DNA of 64,000 nucleotides from Methanospirillum purgamenti (lineage in GTDB: Archaea; Halobacteriota; Methanomicrobia; Methanomicrobiales; Methanospirillaceae). Position numbers and translations under genes: made by a program. The notes under the pieces were generated by a model. That model was not told the DNA's origin. It ran no database searches and worked only from the letters and a program-made list of their open reading frames with translations. The stretch lies in NCBI RefSeq assembly GCF_018502485.1, contig NZ_CP075546.1; one strand, given 5' to 3'. Numbering within the stretch: position 1 is the first letter of the stretch; each line of letters begins with the position of its first letter. Below are positions 27,863-36,884 of the stretch, one piece after another.

Positions 27863-27886
27863 GGAGGTATTGGAGGATTTGTATAT
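27863..27886 (+). promoter_or_regulatory. Double ribosome-binding sequence before EF-1-alpha
   Basis: GGAGGT at 27863-27868 and GGAGGA at 27872-27877 both precede the ATG at 27887. The second is at normal spacing. The duplication fits a very highly expressed gene. AT-rich sequence near 27790 is the likely TATA region. Confidence 0.55.
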
Positions 27887-29164
27887 ATGGCAACTGAGAA
27901 GCCCCACATTAACCTCGCTGTTATTGGTCACATTGACCATGGTAAGTCAACTACCGTCGGCAGACTGATGTACGAAGCCGGAGCTGTTCCGGCACACATC
28001 GTTGAACAGTATAAGAAAGAAGCAGAATCAAAAGGTAAGGGTTCATTCGCTTTTGCATGGGTTATGGACAGCCTGAAAGAAGAGCGTGAACGTGGTATTA
28101 CCATTGATATTGCCCACAAGCGGTTCGACACTGACAAGTACTACTTTACTGTCGTGGACTGTCCGGGACACAGAGACTTCGTCAAGAACATGATCACTGG
28201 TGCTTCCCAGGCGGATGCAGCAGTCATCGTTGTTGCAGCACCTGATGGTGTTATGGAACAGACCAAGGAGCACGTTTTCCTGTCCAAGACCCTTGGTATC
28301 AAGCAGCTCATTGTTGCTGTCAACAAGATGGATGCATCCAACTATGACGAAGCTCGATTCAACCAGGTCAAGACCGATGTTGGAAACCTTCTGAAAATGG
28401 TCGGAACCAACCCAGACAGTGTCAAGTTTATCCCAATCAGTGCATTTGAGGGTGACAACATAACCAAGAATTCTGACAAGATGCCTTGGTACAAAGGAAA
28501 ATCACTCTTCGGATTACTTGATGAACTCGAAGTTCCTGACAAGCCAACCGAAAAACCACTTCGTGTCCCAATTCAGGATGCATATTCAATCTCCGGTATT
28601 GGAACTGTTCCGGTCGGACGTGTTGAAACCGGTATTCTCAAGAAAGGTATGAATGTTACCTTCATGCCAGCCAACAAGACTGGTGAATGTAAGTCTATTG
28701 AGATGCACCACGAAGAAATTCCACAGGCACTTCCAGGCGATAACATCGGATTTAACGTCCGTGGTATCGGAAAGGATGATGTTCGTCGTGGTGACGTTTG
28801 TGGGGCCGCTGACAATCCGCCAGCAGTTGCAGAAGAATTCTCTGCACAGATTGTCGTTCTTCAGCACCCAAGTGCAATCACTATTGGATACACCCCGGTC
28901 TTTCACTGTCACACAGCACAGACCGCTTGTACCTTTACTGAACTTGTAAAGAAACTTGATCCACGTACCGGTCAGACCCTTGAGGAGAACCCAACCTTCC
29001 TGAAAGCAGGAGATGCAGCAATCATCAAGTGTCATCCAACCAAGCCACTCTGTATCGAGAGTGCAAAGGAATTCCCACAGCTTGGACGGTTCGCAATCCG
29101 TGATATGGGCCAGACCATCGCTGCCGGCATGTGTATTGAAGTTGCCAGAAAGCAGATGCGCTGA
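27887..29164 (+). CDS. tuf: Translation elongation factor 1-alpha
   Basis: 425 aa. GTP-binding motifs: G1 GHIDHGKST (14-22), G3 DCPGH and G4 NKMD, followed by the two beta-barrel domains (PVGRVETGILKKGM, HPTKPLCIE). It delivers aminoacyl-tRNA to the ribosome. S10 follows after 16 nt, the common archaeal EF-1-alpha-S10 pair. Long open frames on the opposite strand are codon-bias shadows. Confidence 0.98.
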   Translation: MATEKPHINLAVIGHIDHGKSTTVGRLMYEAGAVPAHIVEQYKKEAESKGKGSFAFAWVMDSLKEERERGITIDIAHKRFDTDKYYFTVVDCPGHRDFVKNMITGASQADAAVIVVAAPDGVMEQTKEHVFLSKTLGIKQLIVAVNKMDASNYDEARFNQVKTDVGNLLKMVGTNPDSVKFIPISAFEGDNITKNSDKMPWYKGKSLFGLLDELEVPDKPTEKPLRVPIQDAYSISGIGTVPVGRVETGILKKGMNVTFMPANKTGECKSIEMHHEEIPQALPGDNIGFNVRGIGKDDVRRGDVCGAADNPPAVAEEFSAQIVVLQHPSAITIGYTPVFHCHTAQTACTFTELVKKLDPRTGQTLEENPTFLKAGDAAIIKCHPTKPLCIESAKEFPQLGRFAIRDMGQTIAAGMCIEVARKQMR

Positions 29165-29180
29165 TCGAATCGGTGTTATC

Positions 29181-29489
29181 ATGCAGAAGGCCAGAATCCG
29201 ACTCACCGGAACCGATTATCAGAAAGTAGAAGAAGTGTGCGAAAAGATTAAAGAGATCGCTGAGCGGACCGGTGTAAATCTGGCCGGTCCGATTCCCCTG
29301 CCAACCAGGAAGCTTGTGGTACCTATCCGGAAAAGTCCGGATGGAGAAGGGACAGCTACCTGGGACCGCTGGCAGATGAGAGTTCACAAGCGTCTCATTG
29401 ATCTCGACGCTGATGAGCGTGCTCTTCGTCAGCTTATGCGTACCCAGGTACCAAAGGACATTGGAATTGAGATTGTCCTTGAAAGCTGA
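29181..29489 (+). CDS. rps10: 30S ribosomal protein S10
   Basis: 102 aa from the ATG at 29181 (MQKARIRLTG). The frame is open further upstream inside the EF-1-alpha gene, but length and N-terminus fit archaeal S10 only from this start. Signatures: GPIPLPTRKLVVPIRKSPDG and MRVHKRLIDL. A hairpin follows 9 nt after the stop. Confidence 0.97.
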   Translation: MQKARIRLTGTDYQKVEEVCEKIKEIAERTGVNLAGPIPLPTRKLVVPIRKSPDGEGTATWDRWQMRVHKRLIDLDADERALRQLMRTQVPKDIGIEIVLES

Positions 29490-29498
29490 TGAATATGG

Positions 29499-29519
29499 GC
29501 GGCTTTTCAGATAAGCCGC
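29499..29519 (+). terminator. Hairpin after the EF-1-alpha-S10 operon
   Basis: GCGGCTT (29499-29505) pairs perfectly with AAGCCGC (29513-29519) around a 7-nt loop, just after the S10 stop. Archaeal termination mainly uses T-runs, so this may instead stabilise or define the mRNA 3' end. Confidence 0.5.
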
Positions 29520-29679
29520 AATAATCCCAATATCATCCACAGTACCTCCCAAGGGAGATACCTTCTTTTCATTTTATAATGATTAACGGGGGACAGAGGG
29601 AAATATCCACCGACCGCATTTTTTCACCAAAGATTGCCTTTTAGTGATGAACCGTTCTACTTACTGAGGCAGAAAACCA

Positions 29680-31233
29680 ATGAATGTTCAGATGTTACGG
29701 GAACGATACACGAACTGTTCTGTCGAAAAAATATTTACTGTTATTTTCCTGTTTGGATTATTTCTCCGGACAATTCTACCGAATCTTAAGTTATTACATC
29801 ATGACGAAGCTATTCATGCATGGTTTAGTTATGAACTCCTGACAAAAGGAGTATACCAATATGATCCCATGTACCATGGCCCATTTTTATACTATCTCAT
29901 GGCCGGATTATTTCGAATATTCGGAGATTCGGATCTCATTGCGCGATTTGTTCCGGCAATCTTTGGTACTCTCATAATCCTTCTGATATACGGAATTTAT
30001 AAAACCGGTTGGTTATCAAGAAATCATTCTATCTGGGCAGCACTCTTTTTTGCATGCTCACCTGACATGGTGTATTTTTCCCGGTTTCTACGTCATGATA
30101 TCTTTCAATTATTTTTCTCGATTTTGCTTTTGGTAGCAATTCTTGGATATATAGAATATAAAAAATTAGGATGGGCTTATCTTGCAGGAGTTGCAGCAGC
30201 ATGTGGATTGTGCCTGAAAGAGGATATGCCAGTGGTAATTTTCGTTTTTGGATCCTTTTTTATTTCTCTGATTATTTTCAAAAAAATATCCCTCCCTATA
30301 ACTTGGAAGCGTGATTTGATTGGTTCAATCATTATTGCCGCTGTAATTGGATTTATCTTTTACACCTCATTCTTCCAGCATCCTCTAATGTTCTTTGAAG
30401 CACCGCTTAAAGCAATAGAACACTGGACTTCAATGCATGATCAATGCCGATTATGTGGACCTCCATACTGGTATTTGCTCATGTTTCTTCTGTATGAAAT
30501 CCCTCTGCTTATTCTTGCATGTTATGCTATCTGGCAATGGGGATGGAAAGATAATGGTATTAATTATATTCGAAATACCCATACGGCAGAGGAATTGTCT
30601 AACGATGCTAAAATATCTCTATTCATTCTTCTCATGGTAATTTGGACCGCTAGCACCCTGGTCTTTTATGGATGGGTTGGGGAAAAAGTTCCCTGGCTTT
30701 TGATTCATCAATTATTTCCTGTCATTCTCCTTGCATCATACCGCATTGAAAAGAAAAAAATTATTGCAGGAATCATAACCGTGGCATTTCTGATAGGTAT
30801 GACCGTTCATGTATGCTTTACCCCGACCGACATCAATGAGCCTATTGTACAGGTTCAGAATTCGGAAGATATGCGGGAAGTCATGAAAATTATTGATTCT
30901 GCAAAAAATGTGGTGGTTGCCTCAGATTCCTACTGGCCTCTACCCTGGTATTACCGGGGAGGAGAATGGGAGAAAATTTTATTTTATGGAAAAAAGGTTG
31001 ATCCCATTGTCTGGATGGGAAAAAATCCAGATGTTATCATAACACACGATATTGATAGTTATGAATCATTACCTGATTTTGAAAAAAGAACATATCATAT
31101 TAGCTATTGGTATTCCTGGTTTGATAATAAAGAAAGGATTCTACAGTGGTATTTTCTTCGGGATGGAAAAATAGGCACTGTTAACCTTGATGTGTTTACC
31201 CGTATTGACCAGGCTGGTATGTTAAAGGAATAA
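29680..31233 (+). CDS. Agl23-like GT-C membrane glycosyltransferase
   Basis: 517 aa with about eleven membrane spans. The first extracytoplasmic loop has the HHDEAIHAWFS motif (acidic pair typical of GT-C/GT39 enzymes), then YDPMYHGPFLYYLMAGLF, which matches the family annotated as flippase activity-associated protein Agl23. Such enzymes transfer sugars from lipid carriers outside the cytoplasm, probably for S-layer or lipid-linked glycans. It is 2.7 kb from a cluster of related genes, with cetZ between on the opposite strand. Confidence 0.75.
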   Translation: MNVQMLRERYTNCSVEKIFTVIFLFGLFLRTILPNLKLLHHDEAIHAWFSYELLTKGVYQYDPMYHGPFLYYLMAGLFRIFGDSDLIARFVPAIFGTLIILLIYGIYKTGWLSRNHSIWAALFFACSPDMVYFSRFLRHDIFQLFFSILLLVAILGYIEYKKLGWAYLAGVAAACGLCLKEDMPVVIFVFGSFFISLIIFKKISLPITWKRDLIGSIIIAAVIGFIFYTSFFQHPLMFFEAPLKAIEHWTSMHDQCRLCGPPYWYLLMFLLYEIPLLILACYAIWQWGWKDNGINYIRNTHTAEELSNDAKISLFILLMVIWTASTLVFYGWVGEKVPWLLIHQLFPVILLASYRIEKKKIIAGIITVAFLIGMTVHVCFTPTDINEPIVQVQNSEDMREVMKIIDSAKNVVVASDSYWPLPWYYRGGEWEKILFYGKKVDPIVWMGKNPDVIITHDIDSYESLPDFEKRTYHISYWYSWFDNKERILQWYFLRDGKIGTVNLDVFTRIDQAGMLKE

Positions 31234-31471
31234 TTGTAATTTTCATTTTTTGTTCCCCTCTTTTCGTCTCAATAAATGCCCGAGTGATATAAGAAGAACA
31301 GTTACAGATACGAATAGATGAATTCTATTTGGTTTTTTATTCACACAGTTTATCAAGCCTAACATATGTTCGCAGAGTAAACTGGTTCTTTTCATATTCT
31401 TCTACTCCGAAAAGTATAACGTAACTCTGGGAAAAAAGAGTGGTTAGTGACGAAAAATTCGAATAAAAATA

Positions 31472-32671
31472 TTAGAAGAGCTCATCATATTGATGAACTG
31501 TAGATTTTTTCCGTGGCTTGTCACGGGATCCGAAGCTGCCTCCGCCTCCTCCTCCCTTGCCTCCACCTTTTCCTCCACGATTCTTCATAACCCGGTAGAG
31601 AATAAAACCAACTATTGCGACAACAATAATTCCAACGATATATGGGATTATTCCGGAAAGATCTGGTAGTTCAGGTCCTTTTGGAGCGGATTCAACTTCA
31701 GTCTGGAGTTCCTGGGTAGCTTCAAACACTTCGTTTGCTTTCTGGTATGCTTCTTCAGCTTTCTTTCGTGCGTCGGTATACTTACCAGCATCAAAAAGCT
31801 CTTTTGCATCACTTGCATCTTCAGCGGCGAATTCACGTTTGGTAATAATTGGAGCGAGACGTGGATCACTTCCCATCTCCTTTTCTGTCTTAAAGTAGTT
31901 TATCCATTCATCTGTTTTATCAATTGCCTCTTTTACTTCATTGATAGCTTTTTGGGAAACGCCCATGTCAAGCATGGAATATGCATCTTTGATGAAGGTG
32001 TTTGCGTTTTTTATGTAAACCTGAGCATTCGAATAGCTTGCACCAGCTGCAGAATTTAAGGAATTCAATGCTTCCTTTGCTTTTGCTTCAGCCTTGGAAA
32101 CATCAATTCCATCAGCTTTATTCTGTGCGATATCCTTTTCCAGTTTTGAATAAGATTCCTTAACTGATGTGATGTCTCCTTTTAGCTCTCCAGGATTTGT
32201 GACAAAAGCCGTCACATTCTTGACGGTCTCCTTCACTCTTCCACCTGGTGTTGCAACATTGACAGAAACAACTTCGATTTGGCGCGAACTGTCCACTTTT
32301 GGGGCCATTCCTTTCAGGTTGACTTTGACACTCTCGTCAACATTTTCATACGAAAGTTCCCATCCTGAAAGGTCTAACTGCTTTTTACTAACAGCCGGGC
32401 GAGGATTTTCAACACCATCCAGAATGATAGAATAGGTCCATACAGGATTTTCAAGTTCTGTCTTAAGTGAAATACTTTCATCACTTGGGAAGGTTTCTCC
32501 GCCAACTGAGATGAAACTCATCTGCAAATCTGCAGTAACATTGGATTTGCCAGATTCAAGATCTCCAGAAGGCTTAATGTTAACATGTCCAACTTCAACA
32601 CTGGCCATTGCCGGGATAGCAATGAAACAAAAAATGATACTTAGAAAGATGATTAGTGATCCGGTCTTCAT
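31472..32671 (-). CDS. Exported single-span protein with Gly-rich cytoplasmic tail, CetZ operon partner
   Basis: 399 aa from the ATG at 32671, which has a GAGGAAG ribosome site; an upstream in-frame start overlapping cetZ is less likely. Order: signal peptide (1-22, ending AMAS), beta-rich external domain (about 23-155), long helical/coiled-coil region (165-330), one membrane span (about 340-361), then a basic Gly-rich cytoplasmic tail ending STVHQYDELF. It starts 7 nt after the cetZ stop, so they are one operon. The topology would let the tail meet the GTPase inside the cell; this is inference. Confidence 0.7.
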   Translation of the reverse strand: MKTGSLIIFLSIIFCFIAIPAMASVEVGHVNIKPSGDLESGKSNVTADLQMSFISVGGETFPSDESISLKTELENPVWTYSIILDGVENPRPAVSKKQLDLSGWELSYENVDESVKVNLKGMAPKVDSSRQIEVVSVNVATPGGRVKETVKNVTAFVTNPGELKGDITSVKESYSKLEKDIAQNKADGIDVSKAEAKAKEALNSLNSAAGASYSNAQVYIKNANTFIKDAYSMLDMGVSQKAINEVKEAIDKTDEWINYFKTEKEMGSDPRLAPIITKREFAAEDASDAKELFDAGKYTDARKKAEEAYQKANEVFEATQELQTEVESAPKGPELPDLSGIIPYIVGIIVVAIVGFILYRVMKNRGGKGGGKGGGGGGSFGSRDKPRKKSTVHQYDELF

Positions 32672-32678
32672 AACTTCC

Positions 32679-33860
32679 TCACTCAAAGAGTGGTTCAATA
32701 CTCTCATCCAGTTTCAGAACATTCTCTTCATCAATCCGTTCTGATGTAGCTTTCGTCTCTTTAGCTATTTCAAGCAGATTGGTCACCCGTGGGGCATCTG
32801 CAATGGATGCTAAAAGAACGATTGCTGCTACATACCTGCTCTGGGCTGGATAATCTCCACCACGCACCTCCACACCGGCAATGTTCTCCTCTACCCAGCT
32901 CTTTGCTTTTTCAATTCCTTTCCTGTCAAGATCGTCTGGTGGTCCGGCAACCAGAACCAGTGCACGGCTTGTGGTGGAATACTCACATGGGAGAGTCAGT
33001 CTCCCAAGCATTGCACGCCTGACCAGCGATAAAATCCGGGAGGTTTTATCCTCTCCCATCAGTTTTTCCTCCGGACGGCGTTCCTCTATCTGTTTTCTCC
33101 CGATAATGCGATCAAAAAATCCCCTATCTTTTTCCACTGGTCCGGAGTCAATGACTTCGCTGATGGCATATCCAACTGAACTTATACCCCCACCCCGGAG
33201 GGTATTGATGATCTCGCTGGAGTCTACAACCATTTCGCCAATACCTAGTTGTCCAACCTCTCCAGCACGGAACAATAATCCAAATCTACGGACGATCTCA
33301 TCATTCAACCGGTCAAATGCACCCTTTATACTTTCTCCCTCATTCTTCCATGCACTATTATCGAAGAGGATTACGTTGTCTGCTTCCTTTACCAGGGTTG
33401 CTAGACTTCGTGCAGCATTATATGAGTATAAGCGTCCCTCTTCGGGAGCCGGAAGAATCCCAAGGACATAGACCGGCTCTTTGTATATCTTTTTAAGGTG
33501 ACGGGCGAGAACGGGTGAACCACCTGATCCAGTTCCGCCACCAAGACCAGACACAATAATAAATGCCTCCGTTTCACCGATTCCTTTTCGGTCGATGGCA
33601 TTCATAATGATGTCAATTTCGTCAAAGGTTATCTGGGCGCCGGTATCATTATCGGTACCAACGCCATGGCCTTTCACGCTCGTCTGACCAATCAGGACTC
33701 GGTCCTCAAAATCGAGGTGCTGAAGTCCCATCAGATCAGTTCTGGCTGTATTAACCGCAATAGCACGAAAACTGTTGCCATTGGTTCTATTGTCAAACTC
33801 AATGAACCGGTCAACAATTTTGCCACCAGCCTGACCAAATCCTATAAAAAACACTTTCAT
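32679..33860 (-). CDS. cetZ: CetZ/FtsZ-like tubulin superfamily GTPase
   Basis: 393 aa. N-terminal GFGQAGGKIVDRF, tubulin signature GGGTGSG at 107-113 and a T7-loop-like VVDSSEI at 211-217, with a C-terminal domain of CetZ type rather than FtsZ. CetZ proteins polymerise with GTP and control cell shape in haloarchaea; here a shape or sheath-related role is inferred. It is the first gene of an operon with an exported single-span protein. The last residues (KLDESIEPLFE) form a short acidic tail. Confidence 0.9.
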   Translation of the reverse strand: MKVFFIGFGQAGGKIVDRFIEFDNRTNGNSFRAIAVNTARTDLMGLQHLDFEDRVLIGQTSVKGHGVGTDNDTGAQITFDEIDIIMNAIDRKGIGETEAFIIVSGLGGGTGSGGSPVLARHLKKIYKEPVYVLGILPAPEEGRLYSYNAARSLATLVKEADNVILFDNSAWKNEGESIKGAFDRLNDEIVRRFGLLFRAGEVGQLGIGEMVVDSSEIINTLRGGGISSVGYAISEVIDSGPVEKDRGFFDRIIGRKQIEERRPEEKLMGEDKTSRILSLVRRAMLGRLTLPCEYSTTSRALVLVAGPPDDLDRKGIEKAKSWVEENIAGVEVRGGDYPAQSRYVAAIVLLASIADAPRVTNLLEIAKETKATSERIDEENVLKLDESIEPLFE

Positions 33861-33980
33861 GGAGGTACACCAGTTGTATGAAATATCGGGATTCTTAATA
33901 TTTGGTACATCTTTCCTTTATACATTCAAAAAGCTTCTTCAATGAGCAGGATGGGAATATCTAAGGGATTATAACAGAAT

Positions 33981-35222
33981 ATGCGGATTGCAATAATTGG
34001 AGGGGGCCTCAGCGGGCTTGTATCGGCATATAGGCTTTCCCCGGACCATGAAATTACTATTTACGAAAAGTCAGCCGAATTAGGTGGCTTGCTCTCTTCC
34101 TATCATCGAGGAACCTATTCTATAGAACGATATTATCATCATTTTTTCACCGGTGACGAGAGTTTTTTACACCTTTTGGATGAATTGCGTCTAACAGAGG
34201 ATATTTTATGGCTGAAAGGATCAACGGGAACATACCTTAACGGGGTCATATATCCTCTTACAACTCCCATTGAAATCCTCAGGTATCCGTACCTGACCAT
34301 TCCTGATAAATTTAAACTTGGGTTGTTTACGAAAAAAGTCAGAACATTTGATCTCTCTGAATTAGATGCCATCAGCGCAGAAAAATTTCTACATGAACAG
34401 GTTGGGGACAAAATTTACCAATCCTTTTTCAGACCACTCCTGAAATCTAAGTTTGGAATGAATGCAGAGAAGGTATCTGCAGCCTGGTTAGTGAGCAGGG
34501 TTGCAATCCGATCAGACAGAAGTCTTGCGGGAGAACGATTGGGATACCTGAATAAAGGATTTTCAAGGTTCATTAATACAATATCTGGACAGATCACCGA
34601 GCGGGGTGGTGAGATAAGAATATCTTCACCGGTTACTTCTCTCATACGGCAAGAGAAAACATGGTTTGTAAATGATGAGCCATACGAAGGCATAATTGCT
34701 ACCATCGCACCAGGACTTCTTCGTGAAATTGGAGTTCCCATCTCTGATGTTCCTTACCAGGGGGCTGCCTGTCTGACCATGGGCCTGAAGCGAGCAGTTA
34801 CCAATGGGATTTATTGGATAAATCTGTATGATAACGCACCCTATGGTGCCGTAATTGGTCATACTTGTTTTGCGCCATTTTCATGGTATGGGGAGCATAT
34901 CATCTATCTTGCTTCGTATTTTACCGGAAATCCTGTTCCGGATTTAAAAGAGCAAATGATCCGGGATTTCTGTAAAAAATTTGGTGTACAAAAAAGTGAC
35001 ATATTATGGACCGAACTCTCACTTGATCCATTCGCAGGACCGCTCTATCTGGCTGGGTATAAGCCACGAATGGAAGAACTAACAGTTCCTGGTATGAGCC
35101 TTGCTGGTATGTTTTCAGCAGAGAATTATCCTGAACGAAGTATTGAAGGCTCTGTCCGGGCAGGAGAACGGGCAGCGAAGGAGATAATTTCCTTTTCGCA
35201 GCAGGAGGGACGTCCTCTTTGA
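33981..35222 (+). CDS. FAD-dependent amine oxidase/protoporphyrinogen oxidase-like protein
   Basis: 413 aa. The N-terminal dinucleotide-binding motif is IIGGGLSGL (5-13), followed by ELGGLLSSY and the conserved C-terminal AGMFSAENYPERSIEGSVRAGERAA, which places it in the NAD(P)/FAD amine oxidase-like group. Given its neighbours, a role in sugar or polyprenyl-linked glycan modification is plausible, for example like UDP-galactopyranose mutase-type flavoenzymes. It overlaps the downstream GT2 gene by 4 nt. Confidence 0.8.
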   Translation: MRIAIIGGGLSGLVSAYRLSPDHEITIYEKSAELGGLLSSYHRGTYSIERYYHHFFTGDESFLHLLDELRLTEDILWLKGSTGTYLNGVIYPLTTPIEILRYPYLTIPDKFKLGLFTKKVRTFDLSELDAISAEKFLHEQVGDKIYQSFFRPLLKSKFGMNAEKVSAAWLVSRVAIRSDRSLAGERLGYLNKGFSRFINTISGQITERGGEIRISSPVTSLIRQEKTWFVNDEPYEGIIATIAPGLLREIGVPISDVPYQGAACLTMGLKRAVTNGIYWINLYDNAPYGAVIGHTCFAPFSWYGEHIIYLASYFTGNPVPDLKEQMIRDFCKKFGVQKSDILWTELSLDPFAGPLYLAGYKPRMEELTVPGMSLAGMFSAENYPERSIEGSVRAGERAAKEIISFSQQEGRPL

Positions 35223-35932
35223 TTAATTTTGATTCGGTAACTGTTGTAATACCGGTATATAATGATGTTCAGGCACTCAAAGATGCGGTGCCAAAAGTAA
35301 TCCCTATTCTTTCATCTCTCACTTCGCAGTATGAACTCATTATAGCAGAAGATGCCAGCACTGATGGATCAGCAGAATGTGCGGCTTATTATGCACGAAA
35401 TAATCCGAATATAATTCACCTCCACCGGAATGAACGGCTTGGAAGAGGATCAGCGCTTACTCTGGCCGCATCCAAAGCACGAGGTGAGATTTTTTGTTAC
35501 TTCGACGTTGATATGGCAACAGATATTTCACACCTTGAAGAACTTCTTAAACATATTAGAGAAGGATTTGATATCGCAACAGGGTCTCGGTTGTTGCCTG
35601 AATCCAGGATTATAAGGAGCACCGGCCGTGAAATAAAAAGCAGAGGATACAACTTTCTGGTTCGGCTCTTTCTTCGAAGCACTCTCTCTGATCATCAATG
35701 CGGATTTAAAGCTTTTAGTATCTCTTCTATCCGTATGCTCCTGAAAGAAACAACAGATACTCATTGGTTCTGGGATACAGAAATTCTTGTCCGTGCACAA
35801 AAGAAGGGACTAAAAATTGCCGAGATTCCTGTTGTGTGGACAGAAGGTCAGGGGACAACGGTCAGATCTAGTGATATTTGGAAGATGGGGCGGGCAATTC
35901 TCCGGCTCTGGTGGCAACTTTATGTATCGTAA
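35219..35932 (+). CDS. Family 2 glycosyltransferase, dolichyl-phosphate sugar synthase-like
   Basis: 237 aa. GT-A signatures: VVIPVYND, AEDASTDGS, the metal-binding DVDMAT (DXD) and the acceptor-side DHQCGFKAF/WFWDTEIL segments. Closest type is dolichyl-phosphate glucose/mannose synthase. It uses a TTG start at 35219, supported by GGAGGG at the right spacing and by coupling to the upstream stop. It likely makes a lipid-linked sugar donor for the membrane enzymes nearby. Confidence 0.88.
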   Translation: MINFDSVTVVIPVYNDVQALKDAVPKVIPILSSLTSQYELIIAEDASTDGSAECAAYYARNNPNIIHLHRNERLGRGSALTLAASKARGEIFCYFDVDMATDISHLEELLKHIREGFDIATGSRLLPESRIIRSTGREIKSRGYNFLVRLFLRSTLSDHQCGFKAFSISSIRMLLKETTDTHWFWDTEILVRAQKKGLKIAEIPVVWTEGQGTTVRSSDIWKMGRAILRLWWQLYVS

Positions 35933-36878
35933 ATTCATCGCCATCTGTCTATCAGTTCTTCTGGCGGCAGCAATTCTGATCGTCATGGTAGTCCGTGTTT
36001 GGGATGACCTGGCTAATGCACTTGCCTATGTTCAGCCCCTCTTTCTCATTCCGGCATGTTTCATATGTCTTTTTGCCTGGGGAGTGCGGGGAAGTCGATA
36101 TCAGGCGATACTAACACGGATGCAGGTCAGAATATCGTTCATCTTTGGTGTTGCCTGCATTTTCATATCACAGACAGTAAATCTCATCGTACCTGCCCGT
36201 CTCGGAGATTTAATACGGGTTGTCCTTCTCAAACATGATTACGATGCGACCATATCGCAGGGGCTTTCTTCTATCGTGGTAGAGAGGGTATTTGATATCA
36301 TATCAGTTGCGATTCTGGGGCTATGTGCCGTGGTGTTTGTGTTGAATGTTCCACCATGGATTCGAATGCTGCTCATCATCCCCTTGGTTCTTGGAGGGAT
36401 TTTCTTCCTTGTTCTTCTCCTAACGGGGACAGTCCGTACAAGGAATAAATACATACAATATATTCTGACCATGCTCGATGAGATGAGAAAAGCCTCTCTC
36501 ACTCCCCGTTCTGCACTCATACTTGGTGCAACATCAATTCTTATCTGGATCCTTGACACCCTCATCTGTTATCTGGTTGCGGTCATGTTCAGGCAGGAGA
36601 TACCCTTTGAAGTTGTCTTGCTTGCAGTGGTGGCCGGAAATCTTGTCAAAGCTGTCCCACTCACTCCTGGAGGGGTTGGAACCTATGAGTTTGCTCTTGC
36701 TGTAATCTTTGAGCTTGCAGGAACCGCTCCTGCGGTTTCAACCCTTATTGCAGTCATTGATCACCTGATAAAAAACGGAATAACTCTGATAGGAGGAGCT
36801 CTCTCAATCCTGTATTTAGGAGACTGGGTGATACCTGAACTCAGTGCCAGTATCAAAAAGCGATTACGAGATGAGTGA
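35922..36878 (+). CDS. AglD/LPG-synthase-like flippase-domain membrane protein
   Basis: 318 aa from the ATG at 35922, which overlaps the GT2 gene by 11 nt; longer upstream readings run inside GT2 coding sequence. About eight membrane spans. The conserved segments NLIVPARLGDLIRVVLLKH, VVERVFDIISV and PLTPGGVGTYEFALA identify the UPF0104/lysylphosphatidylglycerol synthase transmembrane family. In haloarchaea a GT2 fused to such a domain (AglD) takes part in N-glycosylation; here they are separate adjacent genes. Confidence 0.88.
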   Translation: MYRKFIAICLSVLLAAAILIVMVVRVWDDLANALAYVQPLFLIPACFICLFAWGVRGSRYQAILTRMQVRISFIFGVACIFISQTVNLIVPARLGDLIRVVLLKHDYDATISQGLSSIVVERVFDIISVAILGLCAVVFVLNVPPWIRMLLIIPLVLGGIFFLVLLLTGTVRTRNKYIQYILTMLDEMRKASLTPRSALILGATSILIWILDTLICYLVAVMFRQEIPFEVVLLAVVAGNLVKAVPLTPGGVGTYEFALAVIFELAGTAPAVSTLIAVIDHLIKNGITLIGGALSILYLGDWVIPELSASIKKRLRDE

Positions 36879-36884
36879 TATCAA

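Noticed and set aside
28586..29206. Long open frame antisense to EF-1-alpha
   Set aside because: It mirrors the strong codon bias of a highly expressed gene and has no recognisable protein family.
35817..35921. Upstream start for the AglD-like protein inside the GT2 gene
   Set aside because: The added residues are GT2 coding sequence in another frame; the ATG at 35922 gives the normal N-terminal span.
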